A DNA stretch of 15,540 nucleotides from Clostridiales bacterium. Its GTDB lineage: Bacteria > Bacillota > Clostridia > Lachnospirales > Lachnospiraceae. A program made the position numbers and the translations under genes. Positions within the stretch are counted from its first letter, which is position 1, and each line of letters opens with the position of its first letter. Below the pieces are notes generated by a model. The model was given only the letters and a program-made list of their open reading frames with translations, was not told the DNA's origin and ran no database searches. The stretch lies in NCBI GenBank assembly GCA_012512995.1, contig JAAZDA010000340.1, positions 1 to 15,540 on the forward strand, written 5' to 3'. Shown piece by piece: positions 7,277 through 14,711 of the stretch.

Positions 7277-8824
7277 TCAGAACAACGGCGAGAACAGGCG
7301 CAAAATACACTGTGTAACACGGAGCGCTGTTGATCTCCTGAGGTATACACCCGTAACTTCTTCGCTCTTTTCCATAGTCGAAAGAAAATCGGTCCTGACC
7401 TTTTGTGGAAGACTTCCCTTCATAAACAGTATTCCGTCTTCAAAATGAATATTGAGCGAACGGAAATCCATGTTCACAGTACCCACAACAGCCGAATCAT
7501 CATCGGACACAAATGTTTTGGCGTGAATAAAACCCGGGACATACTCGTAGATCCTGACTCCTGCATGAGCCAGCACAGCATAATATGACCTTGTCACTTT
7601 GAAAACGATCTTCTTATCCGGTATTCTCGGCGTGATTATCCTGACATCTACACCGCGGCGCGCTGCCAGCGTCAATGACTTCGTCATTTCATCACTGAGG
7701 ATCAGATACGGAGTCGTTATGTAAACATAATTCTCTGCTGCGTTGAGCATGTTCATGTATACATTCTCGCCAGTATGCTCATTATCAAGCGGTGAATCCG
7801 CGTACGGCTGCACATAACCATCACCCTCTGTCCTGAATGTATCTTCAGCAGAACAGAATGTCTTTACATCGTCATTCCAGTCGGTATTCATATCTACATT
7901 CCACATCTCAAGGAATGTAAGCGTCATGCTCCTTACCGCATCTCCCTCGATCCTGACTCCGGCATCTTTCCAGTGCCCATGAGGGTGAGTTATATTAACA
8001 TATTCGTCGGCTATATTATATCCGCCGGTAAAACCTATTCTACCATCCACTATTGTCATCTTGCGATGGTCACGGTTATTCATAAATACATTTATTACCG
8101 GGTTTGCCGGATTGAAATCACGGCACTTTATTCCATGCTTCTCCATAAGCCTTATGAACTGCCCGCTGAGGTAGCTTATGGAACCCACGTCATCATAAAA
8201 GATACGGACCTCGACGCCCGCAGCCGCCTTATCGTACAGGATCTGTTTCATTGCGGCAAAACATTCGGCATCCTCAATTGCAAAATACTCCATGAAAATG
8301 AACTTTTTCGCACTTTTTATTGCTTCTACCTGAGAGGCAATGCCATCTGCTGCATCACAAAAATACTCTGTTTTGGTGTTCCTGTACATCGGGTATGCAG
8401 TATTGCTGTACAAATACCATGCTTCATTTGAAAGCCCTATATCTTTCTGTCTTATTTCCGCAATAACATCCTGATTCTGATCCATATAATGTGCAAGTTC
8501 GATGTCTGCTTTCGCAAACCGGTGTTTCATCTTAAGCACACCGAGCTGACTGCCCATCAGAACATAGAGTACCAATCCCAATACCGGTACCAGCAATATA
8601 AGAATGATCCAGGGCATCTTTACCGCAGCATTTTTATGCTGTCCATATATCAGCAATACCACAGTCACGGCAAGTACTCTGATTATCACATAAGCCAGGT
8701 CTGACCATTCATCCAGCCATGAAACAGCCAGAAAAACAGCATACAGTTCAAGACCTACCGATATTGCCACAAGCACTATCCTTGTGACGCTGTTCTTCAT
8801 GTTTTCTTTCTGAGCTAAACGCAT
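7277..8824 (-). CDS. cls: Cardiolipin synthase-type phospholipase D protein
   Basis: A membrane phosphatidyltransferase that probably condenses two phosphatidylglycerols into cardiolipin and glycerol. From ATG 8824 it has 515 residues. Three hydrophobic segments at about 11-37, 43-61 and 70-91 anchor it. Two HKD catalytic motifs follow: HRKMTIVD at about 253-260 with GFTGGYN after it, and HAKTFVSD at about 434-441 with GTVNMDFRS after it. This is the normal two-site arrangement for Cls of usual length. The frame opens at GTG 8830, but that codon lies inside the ribosome site GGTGAGG (8836-8830), which is spaced five bases from ATG 8824, so I chose 8824. It starts 21 bases after the lipoprotein stop and is probably the last gene of the upstream operon. 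The exact lipid product is inferred from the family. Confidence 0.9.
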   Translation of the reverse strand: MRLAQKENMKNSVTRIVLVAISVGLELYAVFLAVSWLDEWSDLAYVIIRVLAVTVVLLIYGQHKNAAVKMPWIILILLVPVLGLVLYVLMGSQLGVLKMKHRFAKADIELAHYMDQNQDVIAEIRQKDIGLSNEAWYLYSNTAYPMYRNTKTEYFCDAADGIASQVEAIKSAKKFIFMEYFAIEDAECFAAMKQILYDKAAAGVEVRIFYDDVGSISYLSGQFIRLMEKHGIKCRDFNPANPVINVFMNNRDHRKMTIVDGRIGFTGGYNIADEYVNITHPHGHWKDAGVRIEGDAVRSMTLTFLEMWNVDMNTDWNDDVKTFCSAEDTFRTEGDGYVQPYADSPLDNEHTGENVYMNMLNAAENYVYITTPYLILSDEMTKSLTLAARRGVDVRIITPRIPDKKIVFKVTRSYYAVLAHAGVRIYEYVPGFIHAKTFVSDDDSAVVGTVNMDFRSLNIHFEDGILFMKGSLPQKVRTDFLSTMEKSEEVTGVYLRRSTALRVTQCILRLFSPLF

Positions 8825-8845
8825 ACACACCTCACCGCTGTACCA

Positions 8846-9967
8846 TTACTGTGCTGTCACAGTGTCAAAACTTTTGCTGTAGAGTTCAAAGAAATCTGAA
8901 GTCGTGATGTCATTGTCAGGTTCACCGACACTGGACCAGAGCTTATCATTCATATTAGTTTCAAGCGTCTCTTCGAACTTATCAAATTGTTCCCCGAATG
9001 CTGTGCCCTTACGGCTCTCCAGGAGTTTGACCTTATTCGCCTCTGTCTCAGACCTGTCAAAATTATTGATACACTTTACGATCCTGTAACCATCATCTGT
9101 CTCTATTATGTCGCTCACTTCATCCTTGTCGAGCGCAAACGCATCCTCTGTAAATGCGTCCGTAGTTCCATCCTCTGACCTGCTGAGAGAATAACTGCTC
9201 TCACTGTCATCATTATATTCAAGGATCAGGCTGTCAAAATCAGCGCCGTTCCTTATTTGCCTCAGTACTTTCTGCGCTGTCTCAAGTATGCCGGTCTTTG
9301 CATTATCATCCATTTGTGAGCCGTCTTCGTTCCTGGTTGAAAAAAGAATACTCTCGACCTTGACAATGCGGGCCTCATCATCACTTATCTCTGTCTGTAT
9401 AGAGGCTGTCACTTTATCATACATATAATCTGCGAGTGCATATTCGCGGTACATGTCCTGCACATCCTCAAGTGTGAGATCCAGGCTCTCTTTTGCATCA
9501 CCTGACAGCGCATCGAAATACTGAGTTGCCACTTCGTCTGCCTCAGACGCGTTTTCAGCATCAAGAACGATTCCTTCCTCCTCAGCCATCAGATTAAGAG
9601 CTTTTACCTTTGAGATACGTGATAAAGCTTTATTTCTTGCCATCTCCACGAGATCGTCGTGGTAACTGCCGTACCAGATCTCGTCTCCCAGAGAATTCCG
9701 GTATTCATTTATGAGATTATCCACGTACAACTGTGCTTCAAAGTAATAACAGTGAATGACGTTTTTTTCAGACAGTATGCTGAATACCTCATTATCTTCA
9801 AAACCCGAATCCAGGACGATCCTGCCCGCATCCGCTTTTGTATAACCGCAGCCTGACAGCATTGTCACCGGCACTGTCAGCAGGATCGCAAGACGGATCG
9901 CCATGCAAAGCCTGTTCAGCCCCGTGTCATACTTCTTCATTTTTTCATATGGCTTTTTACAAAACAT
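8846..9967 (-). CDS. SurA/PrsA-like lipoprotein with a degenerate parvulin domain
   Basis: A probable extracytoplasmic, lipid-anchored folding factor. Seen: a basic N-terminus, a hydrophobic stretch (MAIRLAILLTVPVT) and the lipobox LSGC, with the lipidated Cys at residue 40. A helical region resembling the SurA/PrsA N-terminal chaperone domain follows, then a PpiC-type region at about 204-301 (VESILFST ... GADFDSLILEYN ... FALDKDEVSDIIETDDGYRIVKCIN). The parvulin catalytic His of the usual RHIL motif is replaced (VESIL) and the usual GGxLG is absent (SSYSLSRS), so isomerase activity is doubtful. Start choice: ATG 9967 follows the flavoprotein stop by one base (TGA-T-ATG), suggesting translational coupling. 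The frame is open to ATG 10000, which would overlap, and MKK ten codons into the protein is another possibility. Confidence 0.78.
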   Translation of the reverse strand: MFCKKPYEKMKKYDTGLNRLCMAIRLAILLTVPVTMLSGCGYTKADAGRIVLDSGFEDNEVFSILSEKNVIHCYYFEAQLYVDNLINEYRNSLGDEIWYGSYHDDLVEMARNKALSRISKVKALNLMAEEEGIVLDAENASEADEVATQYFDALSGDAKESLDLTLEDVQDMYREYALADYMYDKVTASIQTEISDDEARIVKVESILFSTRNEDGSQMDDNAKTGILETAQKVLRQIRNGADFDSLILEYNDDSESSYSLSRSEDGTTDAFTEDAFALDKDEVSDIIETDDGYRIVKCINNFDRSETEANKVKLLESRKGTAFGEQFDKFEETLETNMNDKLWSSVGEPDNDITTSDFFELYSKSFDTVTAQ

Positions 9968-9968
9968 A

Positions 9969-11396
9969 TCAGTTCTCTGATCCATGCTCTTTAATATCAT
10001 CTATGATAGCTCTGGCAACACATAATCCGTTTGCCGATGCCTGCTGCAGTCCTCTCGTTATGCCCGCTCCGTCTCCTATTGCGTAAAGTCCGGAAATAGA
10101 CGTCTGGAACTCCTTGTTGACCACGAGTCTGTTGGAATAGAACTTTACTTCCACGCCGTAAAGAAGCGTTTCATCAGAAGCTATGCCCGGTGTCACCTTA
10201 TCAAGAGCATATATCATTTCTTCAAGGTCTACCATTATGCGGTGCGGGAAAACAAGTGAAAGATCCCCTGGAACAGCGTCCTTGAGTGTCGGAATGAGGT
10301 TGTTGCGGCACATTCTCTCCTCAGTTGACCTTCTTCCTCTCTTGAAATCCCCGAATGTCTGGACAATGATCTTATTGCCGCAGAGCATGTTAGAGAGTTC
10401 TGCTATCTTGCGGCCGTATTCTATAGGTGTCCTGAACGGCTTGGTGAAGTTCTTGGAAACAAGAAGAGCAAAATTCGTATTGTGAGTGCGATATTGATGT
10501 CCGGCGTATGCATGTCCGTTTACGACAGCAAGGTTATTCTCATAATACTCGGACGCCACCTCACCATGAGGATTCGTGCAGAATGTGCGCACTTTATCAT
10601 CAAATGTCGGTGTATGATATACAAGTTTTGCCTCATAAAGATTATCATTGAGGAACTGCATGATCTCATCGCGGACTTCTACCCTGACACCGATATCAAC
10701 GGTTCCCGGCATCGAATCTATCCCGAGCTTTTCACACTGACCGTTAAGCCAGTCCGCGCCTTCACGGCCGACTGCCGCTATGACGCGATCCGCATGGAAA
10801 CGTTCTCCCTTATCAGTCACAACCCCCGTGACCCTCTGACTCTCACCTTCTGAATCAATAAGTATGTCAGCCACAGATGTATTGAACAGGATCTGAACGC
10901 CCGCATCAAGAAGGTGCTTTTGAAGAGCCGCGTAGATAATATAACCCTTCTCCGTCCCCAGATGTCTTATGGGACATTCCACAAGCTTGAGGTTAGCCTG
11001 AATTGCCTTGGTCCTTATCTCACGTATTTCCTTTTCCTTATCGATACCCCAGACCTTCTCATCAGCACCGAACTTGAGATATATGGAATCCGATTCCTTT
11101 ATCAGCTCAGATGCCTTGTCATACCCAAGTATATCCGGCAGCGTACCTCCAACATCAGGTGACAGGCTCAGTTTCCCATCAGAAAACGCTCCGGCTCCCG
11201 AGAATCCTGTAGTTATAGAGCACGGCTTACAGCCTACACATACTCCTCCATTTGTTCTCTTAGGGCAGATCCTCTTCTCGATGGAACGCCCTTTTTCAAT
11301 CACAAGAATATTAAGATCCGGTGATTTTTCCTTAAGTTCATATGCAGCAAACGCGCCTCCCGGGCCGGCGCCGATTATTATCACATCTGTTTTCAT
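9969..11396 (-). CDS. COG2509-type FAD-dependent dehydrogenase
   Basis: A 475-residue flavoprotein of unknown substrate. Seen: an N-terminal Rossmann FAD-binding motif (IIIGAGPGGAFAAYEL, residues 6-21) and IEKG at the end of the second strand. A four-cysteine stretch follows (Cys44, 53, 56, 59), leading into SGAGAFSDGKLSL. The C-terminal FAD motif is IGDGAGITRGLQQASANGL at about 442-460. The cysteines and the SGAGAFSDGK motif are characteristic of this family and could be redox active or bind metal. No membrane segment or signal peptide is visible, so it is cytosolic. ATG 11396 is forced by an in-frame TGA four codons upstream; the nearest strong ribosome site (AGGAG) is 15 bases away, which is long. 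It overlaps no upstream gene and is followed directly by the lipoprotein gene. Confidence 0.88.
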   Translation of the reverse strand: MKTDVIIIGAGPGGAFAAYELKEKSPDLNILVIEKGRSIEKRICPKRTNGGVCVGCKPCSITTGFSGAGAFSDGKLSLSPDVGGTLPDILGYDKASELIKESDSIYLKFGADEKVWGIDKEKEIREIRTKAIQANLKLVECPIRHLGTEKGYIIYAALQKHLLDAGVQILFNTSVADILIDSEGESQRVTGVVTDKGERFHADRVIAAVGREGADWLNGQCEKLGIDSMPGTVDIGVRVEVRDEIMQFLNDNLYEAKLVYHTPTFDDKVRTFCTNPHGEVASEYYENNLAVVNGHAYAGHQYRTHNTNFALLVSKNFTKPFRTPIEYGRKIAELSNMLCGNKIIVQTFGDFKRGRRSTEERMCRNNLIPTLKDAVPGDLSLVFPHRIMVDLEEMIYALDKVTPGIASDETLLYGVEVKFYSNRLVVNKEFQTSISGLYAIGDGAGITRGLQQASANGLCVARAIIDDIKEHGSEN

Positions 11397-11405
11397 GCTT
11401 TGTAT

Positions 11406-11441
11406 TCAATACTCCTCTTCAATCTTCTTAATTTTGCTCAT
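11406..11441 (-). CDS. Possible 11-residue leader peptide ahead of the flavoprotein gene
   Basis: In the 49-base gap between the M3 peptidase stop and the flavoprotein ATG, an ATG at 11441 opens an 11-codon frame (MSKIKKIEEEY) ending at TGA 11408. AAAGG lies eight bases before it. It contains the only AGGAG in the gap and stops nine bases before the flavoprotein ATG, so its translation could deliver ribosomes to the next gene. It may equally be chance. Confidence 0.2.
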   Translation of the reverse strand: MSKIKKIEEEY

Positions 11442-11445
11442 TTTT

Positions 11446-13116
11446 TCAGCCTTTTTTTCTAAGTTTTGCGACCACATATTTAAGGCAGCCTTCTTCAAAC
11501 GGATTGTCGAGCCCGACCTCCGGAAGGAGATTTGTGAAATAGTCAGACGCGGACAGTTTGCAGAGTTTCAGATAACTCTCAAAAGCTTTTCTGTAGTCTT
11601 CATCTATCTTTGTCTTGTACTGCAGGGCGTTGGTGCCGGCAATACAATACTCAATATAATACAGCGGGCAGTCATATATGTGATGCTGCTTCTGCCAGAA
11701 TCTTCCTTCCGCAAAACACTCATTCCCGCTGTAATCAGCATGTGGCCTGTACTGTTTCTCAAGATCGAGCCACACCTGATTCCTTGCCTTCGGTGCGAGT
11801 CCCGGATCCGAATAGCAGATATCCTGGAACTCATCGACCATGGTGCCGTAAGGAATAAATGTAATGGCGTCCTCATAATGCATAGAACGGTAATCATCAG
11901 CGCGCCCGCCGAAGAGAAGATTCATCCATGGCTCTGTGAAGAACTCCATTGACATGGAGTGGGTCTCTGCTGTCTCCATTGTGATATCAGCGTGCTCCCT
12001 TATGGGATCATCAGCTACAAGCCAGCCCTGGAAAGCATGACCGCATTCGTGTGTAATGACATCAGCATCACCGCTAGTCCCGTTGAAGTTAGCGAAGATG
12101 AACGGGGACTTGTAATCAGGAATGTAGGTCATATACCCTCCGGTCTTTTTTGTTTTGCGCCCGAGCACATCAAAGAGCTCGTTGTCACACATGAAATTCA
12201 TGAACTTTCCGGTCTCCGGAGAAAGCTCATTGTACATCTGTCTGCCTTCCCTGAGGATTTCCTCAGGTGTTTCTGTCGGTGCCGGGTTTCCCTTTGTGAA
12301 ATAAACGCCCTCGTCAAAATACATGAGGTGATCTATACCAAGGCGTGCCCTGCGGCGTTCGTGAAGTTCCTCGGCATAAGGGACAAAATCTCTCTTGACC
12401 TGATTTCTGAAAGATTCGGCATCACTTCTTGTCCAGCAGTTGCGGTTCATGCGGCAGTATCCGAGCCCCAGATAATTCTCATGACCCATCTGAACTGCCT
12501 GCTGCGTCCTGTTCTTTACAAGTCTGTCATATATTTCATCAAGCTCATCAGCGTTCTTCATAAAGAACTCTGTGTATTTGCCGTAAGCTTCCTTTCTGAC
12601 ATCCCTGTCCCTGTGGTGAAGGTAAGGGTTCATGAGAGAAAGATTCAGTGTCTCACCACGCCAGTCTATCTTAGCAGTGGCAAGGAGCTTGTTATATCTG
12701 GTCTGAAGGGCGTTCTCTTCCTGCATGAGCGGAACTATCTTCGGATCTACCGCTTTCATTGCAAGTTCAATATTGCTGAATGCGACCTTTCCGATCTTTT
12801 CTTCGAGATATGGTCTGAACTTTGATGAGTACAGTTTCTTCTGGTAATCCACCACGAGATTCCTGAATACTGGTGAATTCTGATCGTAGTATTCCTGCTC
12901 CTTCTCATAGAACTCATCCGTCATATCTATGTCATGACGTATCTCACATAAGGTCATCTGTGTTACCACATGATCTGTGAGCCTGTAATAGTCCTTATGA
13001 ACTTCGAACTGTTCCTCACCTGATGACGCTGAATCAAGTCTTGATATCAGATTCGCGAATTCGCTCTTAACGTTTTCAAAATCCACCCTGTTGTATTGCA
13101 TTTCATTGAATTTCAT
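11446..13116 (-). CDS. M3-family zinc oligoendopeptidase (PepF-like)
   Basis: A cytosolic metallopeptidase that degrades short peptides. It has 556 residues, a normal length for the bacterial M3 oligoendopeptidase group. Seen: the zinc motif HECGH at 356-360, with Glu357 as the catalytic base. Glu384 (in ETHSMSMEFF, 24 residues after the second His) fits the third zinc ligand of the family. The N-terminal half is helical, as expected for the M3 channel fold, and SGDADVITHE precedes the zinc site. No signal peptide is visible. ATG 13116 has a GAAGAG-like ribosome site close by. It begins 26 bases after the folA stop, consistent with the same operon; no specific link to folate metabolism is evident. 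Peptide specificity cannot be read from the sequence. Confidence 0.93.
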   Translation of the reverse strand: MKFNEMQYNRVDFENVKSEFANLISRLDSASSGEEQFEVHKDYYRLTDHVVTQMTLCEIRHDIDMTDEFYEKEQEYYDQNSPVFRNLVVDYQKKLYSSKFRPYLEEKIGKVAFSNIELAMKAVDPKIVPLMQEENALQTRYNKLLATAKIDWRGETLNLSLMNPYLHHRDRDVRKEAYGKYTEFFMKNADELDEIYDRLVKNRTQQAVQMGHENYLGLGYCRMNRNCWTRSDAESFRNQVKRDFVPYAEELHERRRARLGIDHLMYFDEGVYFTKGNPAPTETPEEILREGRQMYNELSPETGKFMNFMCDNELFDVLGRKTKKTGGYMTYIPDYKSPFIFANFNGTSGDADVITHECGHAFQGWLVADDPIREHADITMETAETHSMSMEFFTEPWMNLLFGGRADDYRSMHYEDAITFIPYGTMVDEFQDICYSDPGLAPKARNQVWLDLEKQYRPHADYSGNECFAEGRFWQKQHHIYDCPLYYIEYCIAGTNALQYKTKIDEDYRKAFESYLKLCKLSASDYFTNLLPEVGLDNPFEEGCLKYVVAKLRKKG

Positions 13117-13142
13117 AGTCTCTTCTACTCTTTCTTACAGAC

Positions 13143-13652
13143 TTATACTGACGCGTCTGTTTTAATTTTTCTTTCATATTTCACAAAATGATATGTAGTA
13201 TCAAAATATGACATTTCTTCGCTTCGCGCTGTTATCTCCCATTCAGGATCCCTGTCAAGATTCGGGAAGAATGCGTCAGCTTCAAATTCCTGATCAATTT
13301 TTGTAACATGACACACGTCGACATACGGCAACATTTCGCTGTATACCTTAGCGCCGCCGATAACATAGACCTCATCAGAGTCGTACTTCTCCAGCATCTT
13401 CATCAATTCATCAATGCTGTGAGCTATCTTAGCCCCACTGACAGCATAATCTGCCCTTGTAGAGAGGATAATGTTCTCCCTGCCATCCAATACATGCTTC
13501 ATAGGAAATGTCTCAAGTGTCTTTCTTCCGTACACTATGACCTTTTCTATCGTCTCCTGCCTGAACATCCTGTGATCCGCAGGAATACTTACAAGAAGCT
13601 CTCCCTTATTTCCTATTGCCCAGTTTGCATCTGCCGCTACAATAATATTCAT
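13143..13652 (-). CDS. folA: Dihydrofolate reductase
   Basis: NADPH-dependent reduction of dihydrofolate to tetrahydrofolate, replenishing the cofactor consumed by ThyA just upstream. It has 169 residues, normal for the family. Seen: NWAIGNKGELLVSIPADHRMF at the N-terminus (the WaIG loop, with Asp of IPAD as the active-site acid), YGRKTLETFP and ENIILSTR for NADPH binding, and VYVIGGAKVYSEMLP. The usual LPW before the acid is LLVS here, so the active-site Trp (Trp22 in E. coli) is missing; I recall this form from related Clostridia. Start: the frame opens seven codons earlier, but AGGAGG at 13662-13657 sits four bases before ATG 13652, which begins the conserved MNIIVA strand. It follows thyA by 27 bases. 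Confidence 0.96.
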   Translation of the reverse strand: MNIIVAADANWAIGNKGELLVSIPADHRMFRQETIEKVIVYGRKTLETFPMKHVLDGRENIILSTRADYAVSGAKIAHSIDELMKMLEKYDSDEVYVIGGAKVYSEMLPYVDVCHVTKIDQEFEADAFFPNLDRDPEWEITARSEEMSYFDTTYHFVKYERKIKTDASV

Positions 13653-13656
13653 TTTG

Positions 13657-13662
13657 CCTCCT
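13657..13662 (-). promoter_or_regulatory. Ribosome binding site of folA
   Basis: AGGAGG on the minus strand, four bases before ATG 13652. It lies inside the longer open frame, so it rules out the earlier ATG codons (13673 and 13667) as the main start. Confidence 0.8.
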
Positions 13663-13679
13663 GACATTATCATTTATAA

Positions 13680-14711
13680 TCAGATTGCTATTTCAATTCC
13701 TGTGATCTGTGGCCCTGACACTTCATAATTTTCAAACTTCACATCATTTTTTGTGAATTTATAAAAATCAGTGACATCAGGATTGAGCCAAAAAACGGGA
13801 GCCGGCTTCGGTTGCCTTGACATCAGTTCTTTTATTGCATCAATATGTCTTTCATAGATGTGACAATTGATGTCAGTGTGAAGCATCTCACCGACTTCCA
13901 TGCCGCATACCTGAGCCAGCATATGCATAAGGACTGCATACTGACATGTGTTCCACGCCCATGCAGCCAGAATGTCCTGCGAGCGCTGATTGAGTGCCAT
14001 ATTGAGTGTGAGTTTATCGTGTCCCGGTCTTTGCTCCACCATAAAAACGCAATTCCACGCGCACGGCTGAAGAGCCATATCATCAAGTTCTTCCGGATCC
14101 CATAGTGTCGTTATGATCCTTCTGCTGAAAGGATTCACTTTCAGATCATATATTACTTTATCTACCTGATCCAGGTGCCATGGCCCGTTGTTGTCTCTCA
14201 TGGCGGCAATTCTGCCCGTATCTGTGTCAATGCAGACCCGCATCGCTCCGCCGGTATTGCCGGTATAGTCAGGCTCAGCATCGCAGCCAGGCGCTGTAAC
14301 AGCTGAATACTCTTCAAAAAGATACCCTGGAAATGCCTTTGTCAAGCCCTCTTCCGTCACATCTTTGCATGGGTGCTTCTTTGCGAACTGGTAGCCGTAC
14401 GCCTTGCCGATGGAACCTTCCCCGTCAGCCCACTCGTCCCATATATGTGAATCGAGATCATGTATGTTATTTGACTTCTTCTGCCATATCCACAACAGCT
14501 CATCCGTTGCCGACTTCACTGCCACCCTGCGCAGCGTGACCGCCGGGAACTCTTTTGAAAGATCAAAACGATTGACCACGCCAAACTTTGCTGTTGTATA
14601 TGCAGGTGTTCCGTCCGGCCAGTGTGCGCGGACTTTCTGTCCCTTTGAGGAGCAGCCATTCGATAATACATCCTTGCACATCGTTATAAATTCTTCATCA
14701 GCAAGACTCAT
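13680..14711 (-). CDS. thyA: Thymidylate synthase, long variant
   Basis: Makes dTMP and dihydrofolate from dUMP and 5,10-methylene-tetrahydrofolate. Seen: SHIWDEWADGEGSIGKAYGYQ at 88-108, SRRI at 196-199 (phosphate-binding arginines), nucleophile Cys217 in QPCAWNC, LNQRSQDILAAWAWN (dUMP and folate contacts), INCHIYERH, and the C-terminal IEIAI that closes the active site. It has 343 residues against about 264 in E. coli. The excess is mostly an insert at about 108-179 between GYQ and HLDQVDKV. The His after the catalytic Cys (PCH) is Ala here, and the N-terminal phosphate Arg (RTGTGT) is replaced by GTPAYT. ATG 14711 overlaps the upstream stop (TAATG), with AGGAAGGA upstream, so translation is probably coupled. 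The identity is secure; the insert's role is unknown. Confidence 0.95.
   Translation of the reverse strand: MSLADEEFITMCKDVLSNGCSSKGQKVRAHWPDGTPAYTTAKFGVVNRFDLSKEFPAVTLRRVAVKSATDELLWIWQKKSNNIHDLDSHIWDEWADGEGSIGKAYGYQFAKKHPCKDVTEEGLTKAFPGYLFEEYSAVTAPGCDAEPDYTGNTGGAMRVCIDTDTGRIAAMRDNNGPWHLDQVDKVIYDLKVNPFSRRIITTLWDPEELDDMALQPCAWNCVFMVEQRPGHDKLTLNMALNQRSQDILAAWAWNTCQYAVLMHMLAQVCGMEVGEMLHTDINCHIYERHIDAIKELMSRQPKPAPVFWLNPDVTDFYKFTKNDVKFENYEVSGPQITGIEIAI

Noticed and set aside
11399..11450. Frameshift fusing the M3 peptidase and flavoprotein genes
   Set aside because: Both proteins have natural ends: the peptidase reaches normal family length, and the flavoprotein begins directly with its FAD-binding strand.
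11008..12825. Two long plus-strand open frames (314 codons at 11008-11952 and 288 codons at 11959-12825)
   Set aside because: Both are antisense to the flavoprotein and M3 peptidase genes, which have clear catalytic motifs. Their translations are Cys/Ile/His-rich without recognisable motifs and they lack ribosome sites.
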